NCBI GenBank assembly: GCA_029975965.1
Contig: JARKOV010000061.1
Location: forward strand, 1-27,495
DNA: 27,495 bases
Source of the DNA: Anaerolinea sp.
GTDB lineage: Bacteria; Chloroflexota; Anaerolineae; Anaerolineales; Anaerolineaceae
Direction: 5' to 3'
The position numbers and the translations under genes are program-made. The notes under the pieces were generated by a model. That model was not told where the DNA came from, searched no databases, and saw only the letters and a list, made by a program, of their open reading frames with translations. Numbering within the stretch: position 1 is the stretch's first letter; the number at the start of each line of letters is the position of its first letter. Shown here piece by piece: positions 15,858 to 23,839 of this stretch.

Positions 15858-16631
15858 TTAAGTGGCCAGTTGCCCCCCATCGACCACGAACGCCGAGCCC
15901 AGCACGTAAGAGGCTTCCTCCGAAGCCAGGAAGAGGATCACCGCGGCGGTCTCTTCAGATGTGCCCGGTCGCTTCATCGGGATGGTGTCGCTCCAGGTTT
16001 TGAGCAGCTCCGGGTCAGACATCACGTGTGCGTTCATCGGCGTGTCAATAAAGCCGGGGATGCAGGCATTGACCCGGATGTTATAGGGGGCGTAATCGAT
16101 CGCCATCACTTTCATCAGGGAGAGAATCCCTCCCTTGCTGGCGGAATAGGCATGCTCTTTGAAGCAAAAGCCCTTCTCCCCGCAGGGCGAGCCGACCATC
16201 ACCACCGCCCCACCCTTTTTCCCTTCCAACAGGTGACCGATGCCGTGTTTGCAGGTCAAAAACTGGCCGGTCAGGTTGGTGTTGATGATGCGCTGCCACA
16301 CGGTGAGGGGCAACGAATCAGCCATGGAATCCTCAAAGGGCAATTCGATGCCCGCATTGGACACCACCACATCCAGCCCGCCCAACTCCCTGACCGCCGC
16401 GGCAATCGCCGGGCCAATCTTCTCTTCATCCGAGACGTCGGCGGGGTAGACCAGCGCCTTCCCCCCATCCGCGTGGATGATGGCAGCAACCTCCTCCAGC
16501 TCTTGCCTGGAGCGGCTGATCAAGGCAGGAATGCCGCCCTCTCTGGCAAAGCGGACCGCGGTCGCCTTGCCAATCCCCTTGGATGCTCCAGTGATAATTG
16601 CTCTTTTTCCATCGAATCGTCCCTCGTACAT
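15858..16631 (-). CDS. short-chain dehydrogenase/reductase (classical SDR)
   Basis: 257 residues. It has the Rossmann TGASKGIG motif at 14-21, NAG at 92-94, Ser148, and the catalytic YxxxK as Tyr162 and Lys166 (YSASK). Position 39 onward (SRSRQ) suggests an NADP-tolerant pocket. Enzymes of this type oxidise sugars, sugar acids or hydroxy groups. As the last gene of the minus-strand sugar operon it probably oxidises the sugar or an intermediate, but the substrate is unknown. I prefer ATG 16631 over an in-frame GTG at 16640, because AAAGG lies eight bases before the ATG but only three before the GTG. Confidence 0.92.
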   Translation of the reverse strand: MYEGRFDGKRAIITGASKGIGKATAVRFAREGGIPALISRSRQELEEVAAIIHADGGKALVYPADVSDEEKIGPAIAAAVRELGGLDVVVSNAGIELPFEDSMADSLPLTVWQRIINTNLTGQFLTCKHGIGHLLEGKKGGAVVMVGSPCGEKGFCFKEHAYSASKGGILSLMKVMAIDYAPYNIRVNACIPGFIDTPMNAHVMSDPELLKTWSDTIPMKRPGTSEETAAVILFLASEEASYVLGSAFVVDGGQLAT

Positions 16632-16710
16632 GGCATGCACCTTTCTTTAACAAGAATGCGTCGACCTGGCTTGAGGAGGCTAGCAAGTAACGACCTGCTC
16701 CTATCCAGAT

Positions 16711-18693
16711 TTAATCCGAACCATCATACGCCACGAACACCGTCTCAAATGGGCGCAGTTCGAGCTGCAAAGATTGGTTCCGTATGGTGACCGGCTTCGT
16801 TCGCGAGCGGAAGGATACGGGATCGCCAGCAGCCGCAGCCATGCTCTCCTGGTTGAGGCGCCGTAACCAGCCTGTGCCATTCGGAATGGCTTGCACGCGG
16901 ATGGACTGGTCATGCGCCTGGTAATTGCAGAGCGCCAGCCACCCATGCGCCCCCTTCTGTAACACCAGCCCGCCAACGCGTAAGGGCTGCTCGCACTCCA
17001 GTTGGCGAAGGTTGGCGTCTTTCGCCCCGGCAAGGAAATCGAACAGCCAGTACACCGGAAACACCATGCCGGGGAAGGAGGGGAATTGATCCGGCAACGG
17101 GTTTCCAGACTCCCGCTCGATCAGACCCTGCCAGCCGATCGTTTGATAGTAGGTGATCGAGTCCGCACCGCCCAGGCCCAACGAAGCGATGCTGCCCGCC
17201 GTCCATGCCGCCGCAAACAACGACATTTGTCGCGGATCGACCGCTGGAGGCAACCGATCAGGTTCGACCTGCGCCTCGGCTTCCTTGGCAGCCTGGTTGA
17301 AGGGTGGCCTGAGGGTCACGGAGCTGATCGCGACCGGAAGCTTCCCGCTAAAACTGCGCGCGGTCTCCACCGTGTCGCGCTGGGCCTCGATCGCCTCGAC
17401 CAATGATCGCTCGTCGAAAGCGTGCACTTGAGGGTTGAGGGTGTAGGCTACGCCGTCCATGCTGGCAATATCCGGCGGCTGGCGGTTCAGCTCGGCGAAA
17501 TTGCCGTTGGTGCCCCCATACAACGGCACACCCGGCAGCGCCCGCGATAAAAGCCCTCGCGCCAGGTGCATCACCCGGGCAGACGTGGTTTCTTGCGCGG
17601 CCGAGCGCTCGTCGAACACCAGCACGCGCGCCACAGGCACCCCCTCCAGCGCCTGCGCCAGGCGAGCCAAGGCGGGCTCGGGTTGCTCGTTCAGAAAAAC
17701 CGCCAGTTCCAGCGGACTTTGCAGCGCGTCCGCCTGTTGCGCCGCGCGCGAAAACTCGGCTTCCCAGACCGGGTCGCCCAGGTGCAGACTCGCTTTGAGG
17801 TGGTCCGGGCGCAGCCCCGACAACAGGTCTATCTCTCGCGTGCTCAGCGCCGGGACGCTCTCCGGCAGCTCAAACCCGAGGGAGGGTAACGATGCCCCCA
17901 CATCCTCGGCTACGTGCAGCTCGATGAGCCCATCTCCCGCCGTTTGCGGAGATACCTGCGCCTTTTGCGCCCCTTCAACCTGCAACACAATTTTCTGATG
18001 AAACTCTTGCCCGGCTCTCGCCTGGTGTGGGTAACCCAGCGAGAGCGGGGTGCAATACGTTTTGAAGGATCCGTCCGTCCAGTTGCGCTGGTCCTCCATC
18101 TCAAACAGATCGCCTTCGAAAACGGTGTGCAATTGCCGGCCGTGGTCAAGTTGGATGGTCAATGCTGAGCAAGGCGGGAAGATCGGCGCCTCAAAGCCAT
18201 CCACAATGACCTGCGCAGCCACGCTTTTCGGCAGCTCGCCACGGATCGGCCCGTGCTGTGTCAGCGCAGAATATCGCCGGCCGGCGATCCCGGCGATGGG
18301 ATGCAGCACGCAAAAACCGATCCGGCAGTAGCGGAAATCCGCCTCGGACGTGCCATCCATCGCGGCGGTAATGACGCCCTCAGGCGAGCCGGTGAAACTG
18401 GCACGCCACCGGAAGGCGATCGGAGCGGCCTGATGATAGGCCTCGTATTCGATGCGGAAATGGTCGACGCCTCGCTCGATATGGACGTGGCTGAGTTGCC
18501 CGGGGATGGTGTTCCAGTTCGGGTCACGAACGGCCACGTAAATGCGGCGGACCAATTCCTCTTGGCCCAGGCGTATGTAGCGCAGATCGCCGTTCTCGAA
18601 CTCCGCCTCCAGCCAGCCAGCCCTGAGCCGGACGACCTCGGGCGGAGGGGCCTTGCGTCCATACCACATTTCGTGCGTGCTTAGCTGTGCCAT
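16711..18693 (-). CDS. 660-residue three-part protein, possibly D-apionate lactonase (ApnL)-like
   Basis: The N-terminal third (about 1-265) looks like a beta-sandwich and contains NGDLRYIRLG, RRIYVAVRDPNWNTIPG and EMEDQRNWTDGSFKTY. The middle (about 290-560) alternates strands and helices like a TIM barrel (LYGGTNGNFAELNR, YTLNPQVHAFDERS, PVAISSVTLRPPFN, GGADSITYYQT). The last 80 residues form a beta domain. From memory this layout and the DQRNWTD segment match proteins assigned as ApnL, which hydrolyses D-apionolactone; I hold that only moderately. A neighbouring GH140-like gene fits. No signal peptide, so cytoplasmic. ATG 18693 follows AAGGA at good spacing; ATG 18711 would add six residues. 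Confidence 0.5.
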   Translation of the reverse strand: MAQLSTHEMWYGRKAPPPEVVRLRAGWLEAEFENGDLRYIRLGQEELVRRIYVAVRDPNWNTIPGQLSHVHIERGVDHFRIEYEAYHQAAPIAFRWRASFTGSPEGVITAAMDGTSEADFRYCRIGFCVLHPIAGIAGRRYSALTQHGPIRGELPKSVAAQVIVDGFEAPIFPPCSALTIQLDHGRQLHTVFEGDLFEMEDQRNWTDGSFKTYCTPLSLGYPHQARAGQEFHQKIVLQVEGAQKAQVSPQTAGDGLIELHVAEDVGASLPSLGFELPESVPALSTREIDLLSGLRPDHLKASLHLGDPVWEAEFSRAAQQADALQSPLELAVFLNEQPEPALARLAQALEGVPVARVLVFDERSAAQETTSARVMHLARGLLSRALPGVPLYGGTNGNFAELNRQPPDIASMDGVAYTLNPQVHAFDERSLVEAIEAQRDTVETARSFSGKLPVAISSVTLRPPFNQAAKEAEAQVEPDRLPPAVDPRQMSLFAAAWTAGSIASLGLGGADSITYYQTIGWQGLIERESGNPLPDQFPSFPGMVFPVYWLFDFLAGAKDANLRQLECEQPLRVGGLVLQKGAHGWLALCNYQAHDQSIRVQAIPNGTGWLRRLNQESMAAAAGDPVSFRSRTKPVTIRNQSLQLELRPFETVFVAYDGSD

Positions 18694-18724
18694 TCTTTTT
18701 TCCTTCATCAAGCAATCCAGACCA

Positions 18725-19549
18725 TCAGGTCTCCATCCAGGCGCGCATACGCTCGGCGGTCGTCTTTAGCGCCGCCTCCGCTCGAAAGGCGTACGATTTG
18801 GTCAATTCAGCCGAGAGAAATCCGTCATACCCGTAGGCGCGCAGGGTATCAATCAGGCCGGGAAAGTCAAAAGTCCCATCGCCTGGGATCAGGTTTTGCT
18901 GCTCCTCCTCGCCATGATTGTCATTGACATGCACTTGCAGAAGAAGGTCACCCAGCGTCTCGAGCATCCTGGCAGCAGGTTCTTTGCTGAGGTTGAGCGT
19001 GCCCGTGTCGGCTACGACGCCGAGGTTCTTGCTCCCCAGCGCCCGGATGATCGCCATGGCGTCCTCTGAAGAATTGACCAGATCCGTCTCATCGTAGTAC
19101 AGCACCTCGATCCCCAGGGTCACGGCGTGCTGTTCGGCATGGGGGGTGAGCTCAGCCAGGCTGTCGGTCAACCGTTGCAGCGAATCCTCCCGCGCCTGTC
19201 CAAACAGGCTGTGGTCAGGGACGACCAGGACAATCCTGGCTCCCAGAACCGCCGCGTTTTCGATGCAGATGCGCATATAGTCGATACTGTCCTCGCGCAC
19301 CCGCGGGTTCGGGTTGCTCAAAGAATGGGGGTAGCGGTAAAAGGCGGGCATCAGGGAGGATACCTCCAACCCGTGGTCGGAGATCAACCGGCGGAGCTCC
19401 ACCAGCTCGGCGTAGGAATAATCATGGCGGTACACATGCGGTCGCCCGCCCCACAAGTCCACCCCGTCAAACCCGCACCGGGCAATTAAAGGAATCGCAT
19501 CCTGTAACGAATACTGGTAGAGCACCGAAGTGGCTGTGCCTAATTTCAT
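18725..19549 (-). CDS. sugar (phosphate) isomerase/epimerase, xylose-isomerase-like TIM barrel
   Basis: 274 residues of the AP-endonuclease-2/IolE/hydroxypyruvate-isomerase superfamily. The four metal ligands of the family are visible: Glu148 (GIEVLYY), Asp181 (VVADTG), His207 (QVHVND) and Glu248 (SAELTKSY). Such enzymes isomerise or epimerise keto- and aldo-sugars or their phosphates using a divalent metal. With the FGGY kinase just upstream in the operon, an isomerase-then-kinase sequence is likely, as in the apulose route of apiose use or in many pentose pathways. AGGAG seven bases before the ATG supports the start. It is 31 bp upstream of the 660-residue protein gene. Confidence 0.9.
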   Translation of the reverse strand: MKLGTATSVLYQYSLQDAIPLIARCGFDGVDLWGGRPHVYRHDYSYAELVELRRLISDHGLEVSSLMPAFYRYPHSLSNPNPRVREDSIDYMRICIENAAVLGARIVLVVPDHSLFGQAREDSLQRLTDSLAELTPHAEQHAVTLGIEVLYYDETDLVNSSEDAMAIIRALGSKNLGVVADTGTLNLSKEPAARMLETLGDLLLQVHVNDNHGEEEQQNLIPGDGTFDFPGLIDTLRAYGYDGFLSAELTKSYAFRAEAALKTTAERMRAWMET

Positions 19550-19588
19550 CCGCCGCTCCTTTCAAAGACGCCGGTCACCCGGACGAGT

Positions 19589-21067
19589 TCAGTAGATTTG
19601 CTCTAACAACAGTTGCATCAGCCGGTTGTATTTGAGGTGGCGCTCCTGGTGACGTGCTGCGCGTTGCGGGTCGGGCAGGTACACCCGTTCGGTGCGCGAA
19701 TAGCGCTGGCTGACTTCTTCGATATCATCGTAAACACCCACCGCCAGACCCGCCAGCAGCGCCGCGCCCAGCGTGCCCGGTTCGGGATGCCCCACCACCT
19801 CCACCGGAAGGTTGGTCATATCGGCTTTGAGCTGCGTCCACCAACCGGAGCGCGCCCCCCCGCCGGTGATGCGGATGCGGTTCACCGTCACGCCCTCCTG
19901 GCGCAGCAGCGAGAGCGTATTGCAGGTGTCGTACGCGATGCTCTCCATAAAAGCCTGGGTGACGTCTGTGCTGGTGCTGGCGAGGGTCAGGCCGAGCAAG
20001 CCGCCGCGCGCCTTGCGCCCGTTCTCCCAAAAGGTCATCGAACCCGACAGGTACGGAACTGCCAGCAGCGGACCTGGTCCCCGGTCACGCTGTTGCAGAT
20101 CGGCTTCCACTTTTTCGATCGTAGTGTTGGTCAGGTCGCGAGCCCAATTCAGCACGGCATTCCCGGTGGGGTGCACGGCGATGATCGACAGGCCGGCGCT
20201 GCCCGGCTGCGGCATCACCGACAATCCGCGCAGCAGCATCCCCGGCGTGGGCAGTTGTTGGGTCGGGACGAGGATATTTTCGTATGAGCCGCTGACCAGG
20301 CACAGCGTGCCAACCTGGTACACCCCCGCGCCGTAGGCGGCGCAATTTAAATCGTGGCAGCCCTGCGCTACGATCACGCCGGACGGGAAACCCCACTCAC
20401 GCGCCAGGCTGGCTTTCAGTTCACCGATCTGCGCTCCCCAGGGCAGCAACTCCGGAAGAAGATTGGGGGTCATGCGGTACTCGGCCAGCCGCCCGGCGTC
20501 CCAGCTCATGGTCTTCAAATCAAAACACAGGTAACGCGACACTGTGCTCAGGTCCATCACAGGGCGACCAGTCATGCGGAAGTTGAGGAAATCAATCCAG
20601 CCAAAGAAATAAGCCATGCGCTCGACAATCTCGGGATGGTACTTGCGCCACCATTCCAGGCGGAACACCGGGTCCATGCGCTCACGGAGATGACCGCAAG
20701 AAAGGCACCACGCTTCCGGAACCGGCGCGCCGGGGGGTGGCGTCTCGAATTCCGCCCCGCGCACATCTGCGCCCATAATACCGTTGCCCAGCGGATTGCC
20801 CTCGGCATCGGCGGGAAAATTCTCCCGCCCCGAGGCACTCACCGCGATAGCCTTGGGTGGATCGCGGCGCAAGGCGGGGTGCGCGCCCAGTTCTTGCATG
20901 CCCTTGACCGTCGCCTGCCAGATGTCCTCTGGATTAGTTTCCCATAGACCGGGCGCCGGATGGAGTGGGGGAAAATCGTGGGTGGCGGAAGCGATCAACT
21001 GCCCATCTTCGGAACAGGCAGCCACTTTCACCGAGCTCGAACCGACGTCAATCCCGATCAGGCTCAT
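19589..21067 (-). CDS. FGGY-family carbohydrate kinase (xylulokinase-like)
   Basis: 492 residues. The N-terminal half begins IGIDVGSSSVKVAA (4-17), the first phosphate motif with Asp7. The C-terminal half has the adenosine/phosphate motif ITGGGARSGWWTQLKADM and a GTLGAALLAG helix near residue 440. FGGY kinases phosphorylate keto-pentoses, hexuloses, tetroses or polyols with ATP; the sugar cannot be deduced here. It starts 3 bp after the YjbQ stop and lies 39 bp before the isomerase gene, so they form one transcript. Candidates consistent with the context are apulose kinase or a xylulokinase relative. Confidence 0.92.
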   Translation of the reverse strand: MSLIGIDVGSSSVKVAACSEDGQLIASATHDFPPLHPAPGLWETNPEDIWQATVKGMQELGAHPALRRDPPKAIAVSASGRENFPADAEGNPLGNGIMGADVRGAEFETPPPGAPVPEAWCLSCGHLRERMDPVFRLEWWRKYHPEIVERMAYFFGWIDFLNFRMTGRPVMDLSTVSRYLCFDLKTMSWDAGRLAEYRMTPNLLPELLPWGAQIGELKASLAREWGFPSGVIVAQGCHDLNCAAYGAGVYQVGTLCLVSGSYENILVPTQQLPTPGMLLRGLSVMPQPGSAGLSIIAVHPTGNAVLNWARDLTNTTIEKVEADLQQRDRGPGPLLAVPYLSGSMTFWENGRKARGGLLGLTLASTSTDVTQAFMESIAYDTCNTLSLLRQEGVTVNRIRITGGGARSGWWTQLKADMTNLPVEVVGHPEPGTLGAALLAGLAVGVYDDIEEVSQRYSRTERVYLPDPQRAARHQERHLKYNRLMQLLLEQIY

Positions 21068-21070
21068 GGC

Positions 21071-21568
21071 TCACTCTCCAACCACCTGGACATGCACGGT
21101 GCGTTCCCTGGGGCGCGTGCCGTCGAAGTCGGCGAAATAGATGTTGCCAAATTCGCCCAGGACAACCTCGCCGCCCAGGATCGGGATCGACTCCGAACGG
21201 CCGATGATGCTCGAGCGCAGGTGGGCATCCGTGTTGAGAGTGTAGGGCAGCGGCTCGCCGACCACGTTGACGCTGAAATCGGCGCATTTGGGGCCGGGGT
21301 GCAGGTATTGGCCCTCTTTTTTGCACTCCGGGACGATCCGGTCGAAGATGTCCAGCAGATCGCGAAAGATGAACTTCGTCCCCTTGTAGGTGGTGTCGAG
21401 CGAATCTTCCTGGATGATCACGCTGCAGGTGGTGTGGGGTGAAAACACCACCACGATGCCATCTCTGACCTTCGAGCGGGCGACGATTTCTTTCACCTCG
21501 TGGGTCACGTCGTAAAATTCGGGGTGCGGATCGGTTTGAAGGGAAATGGTTTCATGGTAGACCGTCAT
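21071..21568 (-). CDS. YjbQ/UPF0047-family protein
   Basis: 165 residues, the full family length. It has FSPHTTCSVIIQE (43-54), NTDAHLRSSIIG (112-123), and a C-terminal LGEFGNIYFADFDG segment with conserved Gly, Asn and Asp. YjbQ proteins are trimeric beta-fold proteins; E. coli YjbQ shows weak thiamine-phosphate synthase activity, and the true role is unsettled. The open frame extends to 21655, but the extra residues are translated from the promoter/operator region. ATG 21568, with GGAGGT just upstream, is the proper start. It is the first gene of the minus-strand sugar operon. Confidence 0.9.
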   Translation of the reverse strand: MTVYHETISLQTDPHPEFYDVTHEVKEIVARSKVRDGIVVVFSPHTTCSVIIQEDSLDTTYKGTKFIFRDLLDIFDRIVPECKKEGQYLHPGPKCADFSVNVVGEPLPYTLNTDAHLRSSIIGRSESIPILGGEVVLGEFGNIYFADFDGTRPRERTVHVQVVGE

Positions 21569-21645
21569 GCTCACCTCCGGGGTCTCTTGCTGTGGATAGA
21601 AAGCAATTGCAACTGGATATAATAATGTAAACAAGCCAGGGTATA

Positions 21646-21672
21646 ATTTGTTCAATTTATTTGAACAAATTC
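21646..21672. promoter_or_regulatory. perfect 11-bp palindromic operator
   Basis: AATTTGTTCAA (21646-21656) and TTGAACAAATT (21662-21672) form a perfect inverted repeat around a 5-bp spacer. It begins one base beyond the -10 box of the minus-strand promoter (21674-21679), so it covers that promoter's start site. It also overlaps a plus-strand TATAAT at 21643-21648 that could serve the regulator gene. Binding by the adjacent YhfZ-type regulator would repress both directions; a symmetric site of this size suits a dimeric helix-turn-helix protein. Confidence 0.8.
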
Positions 21673-21673
21673 A

Positions 21674-21701
21674 TTATAGCGATTTACGCCGAAAAGTCAA
21701 C
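21674..21701 (-). promoter_or_regulatory. sigma70-type promoter of the YjbQ-kinase-isomerase operon
   Basis: On the minus strand TTGACT (21696-21701) and TATAAT (21674-21679) are 16 bp apart. The operator lies immediately downstream, giving a leader of about 100 nt to the YjbQ start. Confidence 0.75.
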
Positions 21702-21764
21702 GTGACGCCCCGCGCCCCATACGGCGGGAGCATTTGAGAGAGCACTCTGCGGAGGGACATCCGT

Positions 21765-22691
21765 TTGAAACCAACCAACGGGCCTGCGGTCGAAAAAGAT
21801 CTGGTCAAGCTACTGGCCAGCCGCCTGGTCTTCCGGGACGAGGGCGACCAGCTCGAAAACGTGCGCGAACTGGCTGAGGAATTGGATGCCAGCATGGGCT
21901 CGGTCTCGGCTACGCTCAACGTGCTGGAACAATCCGGCGCAGTGGTGCTCAACCGGAGAGGACGCCTCGGCACGATCCTGGAATCAAAATCCTACGCCCG
22001 GTTGTGGAAACATATCTACAACACCCCGATGGTCATTTCGCTCACCCTGCCCTCTTTTGTTAAAGCCGAAGGGCTGGCCACGGCCATCTACACGCTGCTC
22101 GACAACGCTGGTTTTGAGACCTACCTGACCTACATCCGCGGATCACTCAACCGGCTGAGAGCGCTGCGCGAGGGGCGCTGCAACGCAGCGGTGATGTCGA
22201 CCCTGGCGGCAGAAAATTTACGCACCCAGGATGAGGAGATCGTGCTGCGCCTGCCGCCGCAGAGCTTCGTCACCGACCACCGCGTTTTTTACCGTGTACA
22301 CCCATCTGACCCCGGCCAACCCTTGCGGGTGGGCATCGACCCCGATTCGTTCGACATTGCCTGCATCACCAGGCTTGAGTTCGCCGACCAACCGGTGCAG
22401 TTCATCCCCCTGCCTTTTGTGCAAACCGACCTGCACCTGGAAAAGAGCGCGGTGGACGCCGCCATCTCGAATATCGACCATTTGCAACGCCTGGTCAGCA
22501 GCGCCATCGCCTCGCGCCCCTTATCCCCTGTGGTGTTGAGACAGCTCGGCGAGCGCGACACCGCGGCGGCGCTGCTCATCAAGGCACAAGATCGCATCAC
22601 CGGGCACGTTTTGAAAAAAGTCCTCGAGCCCGCGCTGCTCCTCGACATCCAGAAGAAGGTCGAGGCTGGCCAGATCGTCCCGCGATATTGA
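21765..22691 (+). CDS. YhfZ-type transcriptional regulator (GntR-like helix-turn-helix)
   Basis: 308 residues. An N-terminal winged helix-turn-helix (about 30-70: VRELAEELDASMGSVSATLNVLEQSG, then a VVLNRRGRLGT wing) is followed by a C-terminal domain of periplasmic-binding-protein-like type. Its LPSFVKAEGLATAIYTLL, RGSLNRLRALREGRCNAAVMS and VGIDPDSFD segments match the YhfZ C-terminal family as I recall it. It diverges from the sugar operon across the palindromic operator and is followed 13 bp later by a PLP enzyme, so it likely controls both. Start is TTG 21765 with GGAGGG eight bases upstream; no ATG fits better. Confidence 0.83.
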   Translation: MKPTNGPAVEKDLVKLLASRLVFRDEGDQLENVRELAEELDASMGSVSATLNVLEQSGAVVLNRRGRLGTILESKSYARLWKHIYNTPMVISLTLPSFVKAEGLATAIYTLLDNAGFETYLTYIRGSLNRLRALREGRCNAAVMSTLAAENLRTQDEEIVLRLPPQSFVTDHRVFYRVHPSDPGQPLRVGIDPDSFDIACITRLEFADQPVQFIPLPFVQTDLHLEKSAVDAAISNIDHLQRLVSSAIASRPLSPVVLRQLGERDTAAALLIKAQDRITGHVLKKVLEPALLLDIQKKVEAGQIVPRY

Positions 22692-22704
22692 TCGCGGTCA
22701 CTGC

Positions 22705-23838
22705 ATGAAAGAACGAGTAATGAAATCATCTGCTGCATACCTCGGGCTGCCGCTGGAGCAAATCGAAACACCCGCACTGATCGTCGACCTGCCGGTGATG
22801 GAAAGCAATCTCCGGCGCATGGCGGAGTTCCTCGCCGGTCACCCGGTGCGACTTCGCCCGCACGCCAAGATCCACCGCGCCACGGCTGAGATCGCCCGGA
22901 GGCAAATCCAGGCCGGCGCGGTCGGCATCACCTGCGCCAAACTGAATGAAGCGGAGAGCCTGTGCGAGGTCGGCATCCGCGACATCCTGATCGCCAACCA
23001 GGTGGTCGGACCGGGCAAGGTCCAAAGGCTGGTCGAGTTGGCGGCGAAATGCGACCTGAAGGTCGCCGTGGATGACCTCAACAACGCCCAGGCCATCTCC
23101 CAACTGGCCAGCCAGCAAGGAGTGAAGGTCGGCGTGCTGGTCGAGGTCAACATCGGCCACAACCGCTGCGGCGTGGCGCCCTTGCAACCCGCGCTGGAGC
23201 TTGTCCGCCACATCCTCCACATGCCCGGGCTGGATTTTAAAGGCCTGATGGGCTACGACGGGCATTGCACGCTCAAAGTGAAGGCGGAGGAGCGCGGAGA
23301 ACTGTCCCGAAAAGCCAACCGCCTGTTGGCGGATTCGCGCCGGTACATCGAGGAACAAGGCATCGCGGTGCCCATCGTCAGCGCCGCAGGCACCTTCACC
23401 TATCGCTACGCCGTGGAGATTGCGGGCATCAGCGAGGTGCAGGCCGGCACCTACCTCTTGATGGACCAGACTTTCCGGGAGCATGGCGTGACCGAATTCG
23501 ACTGTGCCTTGAGCGTGTTAGCCACGGTGAGCAGCCAGCCCGCTTACCCCGGCGCCGAGACGCTCGCCATCGTCGACCTGGGCAGGAAATCCATCGACAC
23601 GGCCCAGGGGCTCCCCGATGTGAAAAGGCCGGGTGGGTGCAAGACCATCTCGCTCAGCGACGAGCACGGCCGAATCTCTTTTGCGGGCGCGGAGCATCCC
23701 TTGAAGGTGGGCGATCTGGTCGAGTTCCAGGTGCGCGACGCCAACGCGACGATCAACCTTTTCGACCGTTTTTACGCCGTGAGAGAGGGAGTCGTGGAAG
23801 ACGTTTGGCCCATCCCGCGTTGCGGTGACCACACGTAA
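22705..23838 (+). CDS. fold-type III PLP enzyme, D-threonine aldolase/D-serine dehydratase-like
   Basis: 377 residues. The alanine-racemase-like N-terminal barrel starts ETPALIVDLPVMESNL and carries the PLP lysine Lys55 in RPHAKIHR. GITCAKLNEAE and the DILIANQVVG strand are typical of the DSD1/D-threonine aldolase group. The C-terminal beta domain has GDLVEFQV and ATINLFD, where the family normally has a metal-binding His-x-Cys or His-x-Asp just before the TxNL segment. Here the residues are Asp345 and Asn347, so the metal site is altered. The reaction on a D-amino or hydroxy-amino acid is not predictable. A start at ATG 22720 is equally possible; neither has a clear ribosome site. Its stop is one base from the convergent gene's stop. 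Confidence 0.82.
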   Translation: MKERVMKSSAAYLGLPLEQIETPALIVDLPVMESNLRRMAEFLAGHPVRLRPHAKIHRATAEIARRQIQAGAVGITCAKLNEAESLCEVGIRDILIANQVVGPGKVQRLVELAAKCDLKVAVDDLNNAQAISQLASQQGVKVGVLVEVNIGHNRCGVAPLQPALELVRHILHMPGLDFKGLMGYDGHCTLKVKAEERGELSRKANRLLADSRRYIEEQGIAVPIVSAAGTFTYRYAVEIAGISEVQAGTYLLMDQTFREHGVTEFDCALSVLATVSSQPAYPGAETLAIVDLGRKSIDTAQGLPDVKRPGGCKTISLSDEHGRISFAGAEHPLKVGDLVEFQVRDANATINLFDRFYAVREGVVEDVWPIPRCGDHT

Positions 23839-23839
23839 G

